From: an uncultured Pelagibacteraceae bacterium
GTDB lineage: Bacteria > Pseudomonadota > Alphaproteobacteria > Pelagibacterales > Pelagibacteraceae
NCBI GenBank assembly: GCA_902624195.1
Contig: CACNWV010000001.1
Span: 1 to 64,000 of the forward strand
Direction: 5' to 3'
DNA: 64,000 bases
A model generated the notes under the pieces. The model was given only the letters and a program-made list of their open reading frames with translations, had not been told where the DNA came from and made no database searches. Position numbers and translations under genes: made by a program. This document shows positions 37,040-44,709 of the stretch, piece after piece (position 1 is the first letter of the stretch; each line of letters begins with the position of its first letter).

Positions 37040-37878
37040 TTATTGATGGAAAAAAAGAAGCAGAGATTATTAGAAATGAAATTAAAACAGAAATTTCAGA
37101 TTTAAAGAAAAAGAACGGCAAAATACCCGGCTTGACAGTTATTTTAATCGGAGATTTTGCGCCTAGTTTAATATATGTAAAGAATAAAGAAAAAAGCGCT
37201 AGAGAGGTTGGAATTAACTCTGAAATAATTAGATATCCAAAAAATGTTAGCGAAAAAGATATTCTAGAAAAAATTAAAGAACTAAATAAAAACGATGAAA
37301 TTTCTGGTATCTTAGTTCAGCTTCCTCTACCGAGCCAAATAAGTAAAGAAAAAATTATCAATGCAATTAATCCATCCAAAGATGTAGACGGTTTTAACCC
37401 AATAAATGTAGGTAATCTTTCCTCAGGTTATAACTCAATCGTTCCTTGCACCCCTTTGGGATGTCTTTTATTGATAAAAAAAATAGAACCAAATTTAGCT
37501 GGCAAACATGCAGTTATAATAGGAAGATCAAATTTAAATGGTAAACCAATGGCTCAATTATTATTAAAAGAAAATTGTACAGTAACTATAGTTCATTCAA
37601 AAACAAATGATTTACGAAATGAATGCCTTAAAGCAGATATTCTTGTAGCAGCTGTTGGGGTTCCTAATTTAGTTAAAAAAGATTGGGTAAAAAAAAACGC
37701 AATTGTTATAGATGTCGGTATTAATAAAGTAGGAGAAAAAATAGTAGGAGATGTTAACTTTGATGAATTAAAAGATAATGTTAAAGCAATAACCCCTGTT
37801 CCTGGAGGCGTAGGACCAATGACAATCGCATGTTTATTAAAGAATACATTAATTTGTTTTAAAGCTCGCTTGACTTAG
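37036..37878 (+). CDS. folD: Methylenetetrahydrofolate dehydrogenase/cyclohydrolase FolD
   Basis: Bifunctional C1 enzyme interconverting methylene- and formyl-tetrahydrofolate. Visible motifs: YVKNKEKSAREVGI with the catalytic Lys, GILVQLPLPSQI, KDVDGFNPINVG, VIIGRSNLNGKPMAQLLL, and the final TPVPGGVGPMTIACLL. Length 280 is standard. C1 metabolism through folate is prominent in SAR11. Its 3' end overlaps the convergent PsiE-like gene by 20 bases. Confidence 0.97.
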   Translation: MIIDGKKEAEIIRNEIKTEISDLKKKNGKIPGLTVILIGDFAPSLIYVKNKEKSAREVGINSEIIRYPKNVSEKDILEKIKELNKNDEISGILVQLPLPSQISKEKIINAINPSKDVDGFNPINVGNLSSGYNSIVPCTPLGCLLLIKKIEPNLAGKHAVIIGRSNLNGKPMAQLLLKENCTVTIVHSKTNDLRNECLKADILVAAVGVPNLVKKDWVKKNAIVIDVGINKVGEKIVGDVNFDELKDNVKAITPVPGGVGPMTIACLLKNTLICFKARLT

Positions 37879-38245
37879 ATCTTTCGATTTTCAAATACTT
37901 ACTATTTCTAAATCTTATAATAACCGTAGCAATTGCAACTATTAAAATAGCGAGAGAAATATAAATAAGGTTGGCAGGGTCACTCTCCTTATCTTGTAAT
38001 ATTATGAACCGAGCTAGCGCTGTAATAGCTATGATTAAAGGATATGTAATTCTTACTGATTGAGTTTCCCAATAAGATCTGACTAGACCTATTACTTCAA
38101 TATAGATGAACATTAAAAGTAGATCAGCTAATGTAATATCTTTGTTTTCGTACATTTCTCTCATTTCTAAAAAGAAAGCGATAATAGTTGATATAAGAAC
38201 AACTATAACTGCAACTAGCTGAATATTTCGAATCGAACTGTTCAT
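37859..38245 (-). CDS. PsiE-like (phosphate-starvation-inducible E family) membrane protein
   Basis: The 128 residues hold four hydrophobic helices. The pattern ADLLLMFIYIEVIGLVRSYWETQSVRITYPLIIAITALARFIIL matches the PsiE family. E. coli psiE is induced by phosphate starvation; function is unknown. The gene lies between argG (same strand, 22 bases apart) and folD, whose end it overlaps by 20 bases. Confidence 0.85.
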   Translation of the reverse strand: MNSSIRNIQLVAVIVVLISTIIAFFLEMREMYENKDITLADLLLMFIYIEVIGLVRSYWETQSVRITYPLIIAITALARFIILQDKESDPANLIYISLAILIVAIATVIIRFRNSKYLKIERSKSSEL

Positions 38246-38267
38246 TTATTATTAATCTATCAAAAAT

Positions 38268-39452
38268 TTAGGCTTTATTTAACTGTTTAGAATGAAATTT
38301 TATAAAATTTTCAACTTTTCTTTTATTAAAGGTTTTATTTTCCTCAAAAGAAACTTTTTTCAGCGAATAAGCTTTATTTTTTGTCCTTCTTGACAGAATA
38401 GTTATATTCCCCTTGCATAAACTTAAAACAATATCTCCAGACACTTTACTTCTTTTTTGATCGATTAATTTTTGTAATTTTAACCTTTTTTTCGAAAACC
38501 AGTAACCGTTATATACCAGCTCAGCATACTCAGGCATTATTCTCTCTTTTTTATGAGCGGTTTCTTTATCAAGAGTAACAGACTCTATGGCTCTATGTGC
38601 AGTATACAACAAAGTACCACCTGGAGTTTCGTAAACACCTCTAGATTTTATCCCAATGAATCTATTTTCAACTAGATCAACTCTCCCTATTCCATTTTTT
38701 CCAGCCAAAATATTTAATTTACTTAAAAGCTTTTCAGGACTTAATTTTTTTCCATTTACCGCAATTGGGTCACTGTTTTTAAAAGTAATTTTTACTTTTG
38801 TAGGTCTGTTAGGAGCTTTTTGTGGCGATATTGTTCTCTGATAAATAAATTCAGGAGCAGAGTTTTTTGGGTTCTCTAAAACTTTACCCTCTGTTGAGGT
38901 ATGAAAAATATTATCATCTACAGAAAATGGTGGGGCACCCTTTTTGTCTTTAGGAATAGGTATATTGTTTTTTTTAGCATATTTAATTAAATCTGCTCTT
39001 GATTGTAATTTCCATTCTCTCCACGGCGCTATAGTTTTAATTTTATTTTTACCAAAATATGCGTAACCAAGCTCAAATCTTACTTGATCGTTGCCTTTTC
39101 CAGTTGCACCATGAGACACTGCAAAAGCCTTAAATTTTTTTGCAATCTCAACTTGTCTTTTTGCAATTAATGGCCTGGCAATAGATGTACCTAATAAATA
39201 TACTCCTTCGTAAACTGCATGAGCTCTCATCATTGGAAAAACATAATCTTTAACAAAGATATTTTTTAAATTTTCAATAATTATTTTTTTAACGCCTAAT
39301 CTTTTAGCGTTTTTGATAATTTTTTTTTTATCTAAAACTTGTCCAATATCAGATGTGTAAGCTATTATCTCAGCATTATAATTTTCTTGTAACCATCTTA
39401 AAATTATAGATGTATCTAAACCGCCTGAGTAGGCTAAAACAATTTTTTTCAT
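38268..39452 (-). CDS. argG: Argininosuccinate synthase ArgG
   Basis: Joins citrulline and aspartate at the cost of ATP to AMP. The P-loop LAYSGGLDTSIILRWL is at the N-terminus. SHGATGKGNDQVRFE, PWREWKLQSR, and GIGRVDLVENRFIGIKSRGVYETPGG are conserved. Length 394 is normal. It starts where the IalB-like gene ends and is on the same strand as its neighbours. Confidence 0.97.
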   Translation of the reverse strand: MKKIVLAYSGGLDTSIILRWLQENYNAEIIAYTSDIGQVLDKKKIIKNAKRLGVKKIIIENLKNIFVKDYVFPMMRAHAVYEGVYLLGTSIARPLIAKRQVEIAKKFKAFAVSHGATGKGNDQVRFELGYAYFGKNKIKTIAPWREWKLQSRADLIKYAKKNNIPIPKDKKGAPPFSVDDNIFHTSTEGKVLENPKNSAPEFIYQRTISPQKAPNRPTKVKITFKNSDPIAVNGKKLSPEKLLSKLNILAGKNGIGRVDLVENRFIGIKSRGVYETPGGTLLYTAHRAIESVTLDKETAHKKERIMPEYAELVYNGYWFSKKRLKLQKLIDQKRSKVSGDIVLSLCKGNITILSRRTKNKAYSLKKVSFEENKTFNKRKVENFIKFHSKQLNKA

Positions 39453-39953
39453 TTAGTTGCAAGTCTTTTTTGCCGTGTTGTATGCTTTTGTGAAACCCAT
39501 CATTGAATAGTGATCAGTAGTTTCAGCTCCTTTTGTAGTTCTTGCTTTAACAATTATATCTGTTGCTTTTTTCATAAGTTGAATAAACTTTTTTTCTTCT
39601 TGATCGTCTAATAACCAAGCAAATTCTTTTTGAGTAAAAAATGAGTACTTTCTTTTCCCAGATCTTGCAGTTACGCTAGAGGTCTTGTAATCGTGACCAC
39701 TTGTTAAACTTACTTCATCTTTAACATCCTCTGATGGTCTAAAAGTTACAAATAATTTAGATTCATTTCTTTTTACTGCTGCCGGTGCTCTTTTTGTAGG
39801 AACAGTTTGAGCGAAACAAATTTTTCCTTTATCGGTCTCTGCTACAAAACTTTCCCAGTTTTTATATTTTCCAGTTGATCTAGGTGTAACGGCAAGAGCA
39901 TTAGAGGAAAAAACAACTAAAATCAGCAATATAAAAATTTTTTTTAATAGCAT
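39453..39953 (-). CDS. Secreted invasion-associated-locus-B (IalB)-like protein
   Basis: A signal peptide is clear (KKIFILLILVVFSSNALA). The mature part shows the IalB pattern YKNWESFVAETDKGKICFAQT, FVTFRPSEDVKDEVSLTSG, and AWLLDDQEEKKFIQLMKKATDIIVKARTTKG, ending in a conserved Cys. IalB proteins are widespread periplasmic proteins of alphaproteobacteria; the name comes from Bartonella, and a role in invasion is not implied. Length 166. It abuts argG. Confidence 0.85.
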   Translation of the reverse strand: MLLKKIFILLILVVFSSNALAVTPRSTGKYKNWESFVAETDKGKICFAQTVPTKRAPAAVKRNESKLFVTFRPSEDVKDEVSLTSGHDYKTSSVTARSGKRKYSFFTQKEFAWLLDDQEEKKFIQLMKKATDIIVKARTTKGAETTDHYSMMGFTKAYNTAKKTCN

Positions 39954-39996
39954 GTTTTATTTTTATACTAAAAATAATCTATTTCAATGCTTTGAA

Positions 39997-41034
39997 TTAA
40001 GGAGATGGGTTTGGATTATTGTTATGAATGATGTTAATCTTTTCCATTATTTCGTCAGACAGCTCAATATTAACACTATCTATATTTTCTTTTAATTGGT
40101 CCATCGTTGTTGCTCCTATAATATTACTAGTAACAAAAGGCCTTGAGTTAACAAATGCTTGAGCTAGTTGCGCCATTGTCATACCGTATTCATTAGCAAG
40201 CTTATAGTACTCTTCGTAAGCTCTCATAGCTAAAGGATTTAGATGTCTTTCCCATCCTTTAAATAAAGCTTGTCTTGAACCTTTAGGCATTTGACCATTT
40301 CTATACTTTCCAGATAGAGCACCTGTTGCTAGCGGGTAGTAAACTAAAAGGCCACATTTTTCTCTAATTGAAATTTCTGACATTCCAATTTCATAAGTTC
40401 TGTTTACTAAATTATAAGGGTTTTGTACCGACATCATTCTAGGTAATTTTTTACTTTTTGATAATTCAATATACTTTGAGAGACCATATGGAGTTTCATT
40501 AGACATACCGATGTACCTAATTTTCCCAATCTTAATGAATTTTTCTAAGGCCTCAAGAACATTTTCAAAGCTGTTCCATTCTCCTTCATCACTATCAACT
40601 GTATAATCTCTTTTTCCAAAGTAATTAGTTGATCTTTCTGGCCAATGTAACTGATATAAATCTATGTAATCTGTTTTAAGTCTTTTTAAGCTTCCATCAA
40701 TGGCTTTACCAATTGTTTTTTCATCAAAACTATTTTTACCCCCTCTTATCCAGTTGCATCCAGGACCAGCTACTTTTGAAGCGAGAATTATTTTTTTTCT
40801 ATTTTTTCTTTTTTCAAACCAATTACCAATCATAGTTTCTGTTTTACCGTAAGAATCTGAGTTAGGAGGAACCGAGTAAAGTTCTGCTGTATCAAAAAAA
40901 TTTACTCCTTCCTCTACGGCATATTCCATTTGATCAAATGCATCTTTTTCAGTATTTTGTGTGCCCCATGTCATAGTTCCTAAACATATTAAGCTCACTT
41001 CCAAATCTGTAGTGCCCAATTTTTTAAATTTCAT
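39997..41034 (-). CDS. Aldo/keto reductase (Tas-like)
   Basis: NADPH-dependent reductase with a beta/alpha barrel. The N-terminus LGTTDLEVSLICLGTMTWG, catalytic FFDTAELYSVPP (Asp and Tyr), catalytic Lys in IILASKVAGPG, and His in IDLYQLHWPER are visible. Late NIIGATTMDQLKENI binds the nicotinamide cofactor. Length 345 and the long loop after the Tyr are typical of the Tas/YhdN group. The substrate cannot be inferred. Confidence 0.93.
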   Translation of the reverse strand: MKFKKLGTTDLEVSLICLGTMTWGTQNTEKDAFDQMEYAVEEGVNFFDTAELYSVPPNSDSYGKTETMIGNWFEKRKNRKKIILASKVAGPGCNWIRGGKNSFDEKTIGKAIDGSLKRLKTDYIDLYQLHWPERSTNYFGKRDYTVDSDEGEWNSFENVLEALEKFIKIGKIRYIGMSNETPYGLSKYIELSKSKKLPRMMSVQNPYNLVNRTYEIGMSEISIREKCGLLVYYPLATGALSGKYRNGQMPKGSRQALFKGWERHLNPLAMRAYEEYYKLANEYGMTMAQLAQAFVNSRPFVTSNIIGATTMDQLKENIDSVNIELSDEIMEKINIIHNNNPNPSP

Positions 41035-41114
41035 AAAAACTTAATAATTATAACAGTTTTTTAGGTCAATTTTTGCCTATTGAAAAGTATTTAAAAAAAC
41101 TTATATATTTACGT

Positions 41115-41867
41115 ATGGAAATTAATAAACAAAGATCAACAATCCGTTCGTCAGCTTCTGAAGCAATTATAGATCAGGGTTTACGTTCATACATGCTTAA
41201 AGTTTACAACTATATGGCATCTGGCGTGCTTTTAACTGGATTTGTAGCTTTATTATTTTTTAAAATGGCCGTCGTAACTTCTACAGAGGGTCAGATAGTA
41301 GGATTAACAAGTTTTGGTAACTCTATTTATGCTTCAGGCTTAAAATGGGTTATAATGTTAGCTCCCCTTGCAATAGTTTTCTACATGAGTTTTGGAATTG
41401 CAAAAATGTCTGCCGCAAAAGCACAAACTACTTTTTGGATCTTTGCAGCTTTAATGGGAGCATCACTCTCATCAATATTTTTAATTTACACTGGCGCTAG
41501 TATAACTAGAGTTTTCTTTATAACTGCAGGTACCTTTGGTGCGATGAGTATTTATGGATATACAACTAAAAGAGATTTAACAAAACTAGGATCATTTTTA
41601 ATGATGGGTCTTTTTGGAATAATAATTGCCTCTTTAGTTAATATCTTCATGAAATCTTCAATGATGTATTTTGTTATATCAATTATTGGAGTTTTAGTTT
41701 TTGTAGGCTTAACTGCTTACGATACTCAAAAAATTAAGAATATGTATCTAGTGAGTGACAGCGGTGAATTAATGGGTAAAAAAGCTGTAATGGGTGCTTT
41801 GACACTTTATCTTGATTTTATAAATCTTTTCATAATGCTTTTAAGACTTTTCGGTCAAAGAAGATAA
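41115..41867 (+). CDS. Bax inhibitor-1 family (YccA/YbhL) membrane protein
   Basis: Seven hydrophobic helices span residues about 35-245. GLRSYMLKVYNYMASGVLLTGF is the N-terminal family signature, and the C-terminal VFVGLTAYDTQKIKNMY motif carries the conserved aspartate of the BI-1 calcium-leak site. I chose ATG 41115; an upstream TTG at 41073 would add 14 residues without family support. E. coli homologues interact with FtsH. It ends directly against the DUF2794 gene, which points the other way. Confidence 0.95.
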   Translation: MEINKQRSTIRSSASEAIIDQGLRSYMLKVYNYMASGVLLTGFVALLFFKMAVVTSTEGQIVGLTSFGNSIYASGLKWVIMLAPLAIVFYMSFGIAKMSAAKAQTTFWIFAALMGASLSSIFLIYTGASITRVFFITAGTFGAMSIYGYTTKRDLTKLGSFLMMGLFGIIIASLVNIFMKSSMMYFVISIIGVLVFVGLTAYDTQKIKNMYLVSDSGELMGKKAVMGALTLYLDFINLFIMLLRLFGQRR

Positions 41868-42215
41868 TTATTTTATAAGTCTTAGCTTATTCCAACTAGT
41901 TCTATTTATTAAAAGATTCAAACTCTCCGATTTTTTAATCACTTTTCCATCTTTATCTTTAATAAAATACTTTTCATTAAAATAATTGGGCCTCAGATTT
42001 TTAGTAATTCTAAGAACAGGTTTTTCCGACGCCCTTTGGTAGACATCAAATGAAACTTCTTTTACTCCAGTTGAAAAAGAATAATCTTTCCAAGATCCAT
42101 TGGAAACCATTTTTGCATAAAGATTTAAAATACATTGGAGTTCTTTCTTAATAAAAAATTTCTCCTTATCATTTTTTTTTAAATCATTATTTATAATTAA
42201 TTTAATTTTTTTCAT
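41868..42215 (-). CDS. DUF2794-type conserved protein
   Basis: The 115 residues match the alphaproteobacterial DUF2794 layout: ELQCILNLYAKMVSNGSWKDYSF at the centre, then VSFDVYQRASEKPVLRITKNL, and a C-terminal GKVIKKSESLNLLINRTSW. Its function is not known. The start overlaps the septation protein gene by 4 bases. Confidence 0.8.
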   Translation of the reverse strand: MKKIKLIINNDLKKNDKEKFFIKKELQCILNLYAKMVSNGSWKDYSFSTGVKEVSFDVYQRASEKPVLRITKNLRPNYFNEKYFIKDKDGKVIKKSESLNLLINRTSWNKLRLIK

Positions 42216-42757
42216 ATCTTATACTTATTTATCAGGGGCACTTGAAAAGCTGTAAATATAAAAGTTATTGGTAAAATGCCCCACACCTTGAAGTTTACCC
42301 AAGTAGTTTCTGGTTGTGTTCTCCAAACAATTTCATTTAATATAGCTAAAAAAATAAAAAAATAAGCCCATCTGAAGTTCAATTTATCCCACCCAGTATC
42401 ATTTAATTGAAAAGCAGTTTGTAAAAAAAGTTTTAGAAAGTTTCTTTGAAAAAAAACCTTACTAATAATTAATATTCCGGCAAAAATGATATTTACAATT
42501 GTTGGCTTCATGTAAATAAATACTGGATTATTAAAGTATAAAGTTAATCCCCCGAAAAGACTTATAATAACAGCTCCTATTAATGGAACATATGGAATTT
42601 TTCTTTCTACAAAATAAGTAATTCCAACAGCTATTACCGTTGCAATTATCAAAGGTGGAATAGCTAGAATTAAGTTGTTGTCGTTTTTATAATAGATAGT
42701 AAAAAAAATTAATAATGGGCCGAAGTCTGTGATAAATTTTAATAGTGACTTATTCAC
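42212..42757 (-). CDS. yciB: Inner-membrane septation protein (YciB/IspZ family)
   Basis: The polytopic protein (181 residues, about five helices) starts FITDFGPLLIFFTIYYKND and contains the conserved WDKLNFRWAYFFIFLAILNEIVWRT and the region ending FTAFQVPLINKY. In enterobacteria YciB affects cell-envelope and septum synthesis. In many alphaproteobacteria it sits next to ftsY, but here ftsY is about 19 kb away at 61793-62713. Confidence 0.92.
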   Translation of the reverse strand: MNKSLLKFITDFGPLLIFFTIYYKNDNNLILAIPPLIIATVIAVGITYFVERKIPYVPLIGAVIISLFGGLTLYFNNPVFIYMKPTIVNIIFAGILIISKVFFQRNFLKLFLQTAFQLNDTGWDKLNFRWAYFFIFLAILNEIVWRTQPETTWVNFKVWGILPITFIFTAFQVPLINKYKI

Positions 42758-42834
42758 AATAAATAGACTAACATATATTCAAATTTAAATAAATTAGATA
42801 TTGATTTTAACAAAAAAATTATTAACTATATGTT

Positions 42835-43158
42835 ATGGCAATAAGAAATAATGCAAAATTTTCAATCGGCGAAGTAGTCAAACATCGTCATTTCGACTTT
42901 AGAGGAGTCATCTACGATGTAGATTTTGAATTTAATAATTCCGAGGAATGGTATCAATCTATTCCTAAAGAGGTTAGACCAAGAAAAGATCAACCTTTCT
43001 ACCATCTATTAGCCGAGAGTAATGACGTTACCTATGAGGCTTATGTTTCAGAGCAAAATTTATTGTTAGATAAATCCAAAGAGCCAGTTAAACACCCCCT
43101 AATAGAGGAAATTTTCTCTGGTAAAAAAGGCTCTAGTTACCTCAAAATTTCAAACTAA
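42835..43158 (+). CDS. hspQ: Heat shock protein HspQ
   Basis: Hemimethylated-DNA-binding YccV fold; in E. coli HspQ is a heat-shock protein that acts as a Lon protease specificity factor. The 107 residues include FSIGEVVKHRHFDFRGVIYDVD, QPFYHLLAES and YVSEQNLLLD, all family marks. It is a single gene between the divergent yciB gene and a structured non-coding gap before ccmC. Confidence 0.93.
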   Translation: MAIRNNAKFSIGEVVKHRHFDFRGVIYDVDFEFNNSEEWYQSIPKEVRPRKDQPFYHLLAESNDVTYEAYVSEQNLLLDKSKEPVKHPLIEEIFSGKKGSSYLKISN

Positions 43159-43232
43159 TAAATAATCGCCCAAAATAAAACATTATTTATTCAAATCTGC
43201 GACACACATGCATGGTAGTTTTTACCTGTTTT

Positions 43233-43285
43233 AGCCCAATTGAGAATAACTTTTTATATTACTCCCTCCCTTTCTCAGTTGGGCT
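43233..43285 (+). ncRNA. Candidate structured RNA: 14-bp hairpin with C-rich, anti-Shine-Dalgarno-like loop
   Basis: AGCCCAATTGAGAA (43233-43246) pairs with TTCTCAGTTGGGCT (43272-43285) over 14 bp with one U-G pair. The 25-base loop ends in ACTCCCTCCC (43261-43270), complementary to GGGAGGGAG. No T-run follows on either strand, so it is not a standard terminator. A small hairpin GGTA/TACC lies just before it. It could be a small RNA, or a leader or attenuator of the ccm operon, whose first ATG is at 43332. No such RNA is known to me at this locus. Confidence 0.45.
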
Positions 43286-43331
43286 TATAATTAAACTTCA
43301 CAATAAAAAATTATTATAGTAGTTAGAGCTA

Positions 43332-44039
43332 ATGCTTAATTTTTTTTACAACAGCAACCTGTTTAACTGGATTGAAAAGTTGATTAAATTCATTAATTCA
43401 ATTTTTTTTGTTTTACTCCTAATCTCTCTTTCTTTCGCACTAATATTTTCTCCACCTGATTATTTACAAGGTGATAGTGTGAGAATTATGTACGTGCATG
43501 TACCCTCTTCATGGATAGGTCTCGCATCATTTACTTTTTTAGCCATATCATCCATCTTGAGTTTTATCTTTAAAATTAAAAATTTAAAATTAATAATTAA
43601 AAGTATTGCTCCTATAGGTTTAATGTTTACTTGTATATCAATTGTAACTGGATCTATCTGGGGTCGGCCTACTTGGGGAACCTTTTGGGTATGGGATGCA
43701 AGATTAACCTCGATGCTTATATTAGCTCTATTTTACATTATAATCATAGCCATACATAAATATATTTATGATGAGGAAAAAGCTAATAAGATTTCGAGTA
43801 TAATAGCGTCAGTAGGATTAATAAATATACCTATAATTAAATATTCCGTCGAGTGGTGGAGCACACTTCATCAACCTGCTAGTATTAAAATAATGGGCAA
43901 TACCACTATACACTCTTCAATGCTAATGCCGTTATTACTCATGTTTTTTGTATTAATTCTATATTGTGCGTTAATTTTTCTAATGAAATACAAGACAGAA
44001 ATCATTAGAATTAAGAAAAAAAATTTGAAAAGATTATGA
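43332..44039 (+). CDS. ccmC: Heme exporter/handling protein CcmC
   Basis: Membrane protein that loads heme onto CcmE in system I cytochrome c maturation. The tryptophan-rich WWD motif is present as WGTFWVWDARLTSML, with flanking conserved histidines in MYVHVPSSW and WWSTLHQPASI. Six helices in 235 residues. First gene of the ccm run and overlapping ccmD by 4 bases. Confidence 0.96.
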   Translation: MLNFFYNSNLFNWIEKLIKFINSIFFVLLLISLSFALIFSPPDYLQGDSVRIMYVHVPSSWIGLASFTFLAISSILSFIFKIKNLKLIIKSIAPIGLMFTCISIVTGSIWGRPTWGTFWVWDARLTSMLILALFYIIIIAIHKYIYDEEKANKISSIIASVGLINIPIIKYSVEWWSTLHQPASIKIMGNTTIHSSMLMPLLLMFFVLILYCALIFLMKYKTEIIRIKKKNLKRL

Positions 44040-44269
44040 TAAAAAATTTAATTTTGATGAATGGTTATGGTATTTTCGTATGGTCATCTTTTTTAATCAC
44101 TTTCTTAGTTTGCGGAGCTTTTTATTATAAGACTCGCAGAACGCTAAAAAAGTACGAAAAAGATTTTGCTAAAGAAATTAAAGAACTTTCTGCTGAAAAG
44201 AAAAAGTTAGCTTTGGAAAATTCTGAAATTGCCTCAAAAGTTTTATCATCTTTTAATAAAACTATCTAA
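44036..44269 (+). CDS. ccmD: Small heme-handling membrane protein CcmD-like
   Basis: The 77-residue protein has one helix (YGIFVWSSFLITFLVCGAFYY) and a long charged coiled tail. The position between ccmC and ccmE and the motif GYGIFVWSSF followed by a basic segment identify it as CcmD, which releases holo-CcmE from CcmC. It is longer than E. coli CcmD mainly through the C-terminal Lys/Glu-rich tail. Confidence 0.88.
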   Translation: MIKNLILMNGYGIFVWSSFLITFLVCGAFYYKTRRTLKKYEKDFAKEIKELSAEKKKLALENSEIASKVLSSFNKTI

Positions 44270-44277
44270 AGCAGTTA

Positions 44278-44709
44278 ATGCTTCCAAAAAAAGTAAAAAA
44301 AAGAGCATCTCTCTTCACAGTATTTTTATCTATTTCTGTAATTGGAGTTTTTTTAATTCTAAGTGCTCTAAACGATAATATTTTATATTTTAATTCTCCC
44401 ACAGATATCAAAATTAAACAAGATATTGACTATGAAAAAAAAATAAGAGTTGGCGGAATGGTTAAAAAAAATACATTAAATATTAATGATCAAGAAATAA
44501 AGTTTATTATCACAGATTTTAAAAATGAGATAAGTGTGAGTTTTAAGGGGACAATTCCAAATTTATTTGCCGAAGGTAAAGGCGTAGTAGCCGAAGGTAA
44601 GTTAAAAGATAAAAAATTTTTTGTAGCAGATAGAATTTTGGCAAAACATGATGAAAATTATATGCCCCCAGAACTAAAAAAAATAATGGAAGATAGTAAT
44701 GCTAAGTAA
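44278..44709 (+). CDS. ccmE: Heme chaperone CcmE
   Basis: Periplasmic, membrane-anchored carrier that binds heme covalently. One N-terminal helix (about 12-32) precedes an OB-fold with RVGGMVKKNTL. The heme-binding His124 and Tyr128 lie in LAKHDENYMPPEL. Length 143. It is 8 bases after ccmD and overlaps ccmF by 11 bases. Confidence 0.96.
   Translation: MLPKKVKKRASLFTVFLSISVIGVFLILSALNDNILYFNSPTDIKIKQDIDYEKKIRVGGMVKKNTLNINDQEIKFIITDFKNEISVSFKGTIPNLFAEGKGVVAEGKLKDKKFFVADRILAKHDENYMPPELKKIMEDSNAK

Noticed and set aside
41035..41114. ybhL-type leader RNA before the Bax-inhibitor-1 gene
   Set aside because: The 80-base gap shows no convincing stems; only a 5-bp TCAAT/ATTGA pair.
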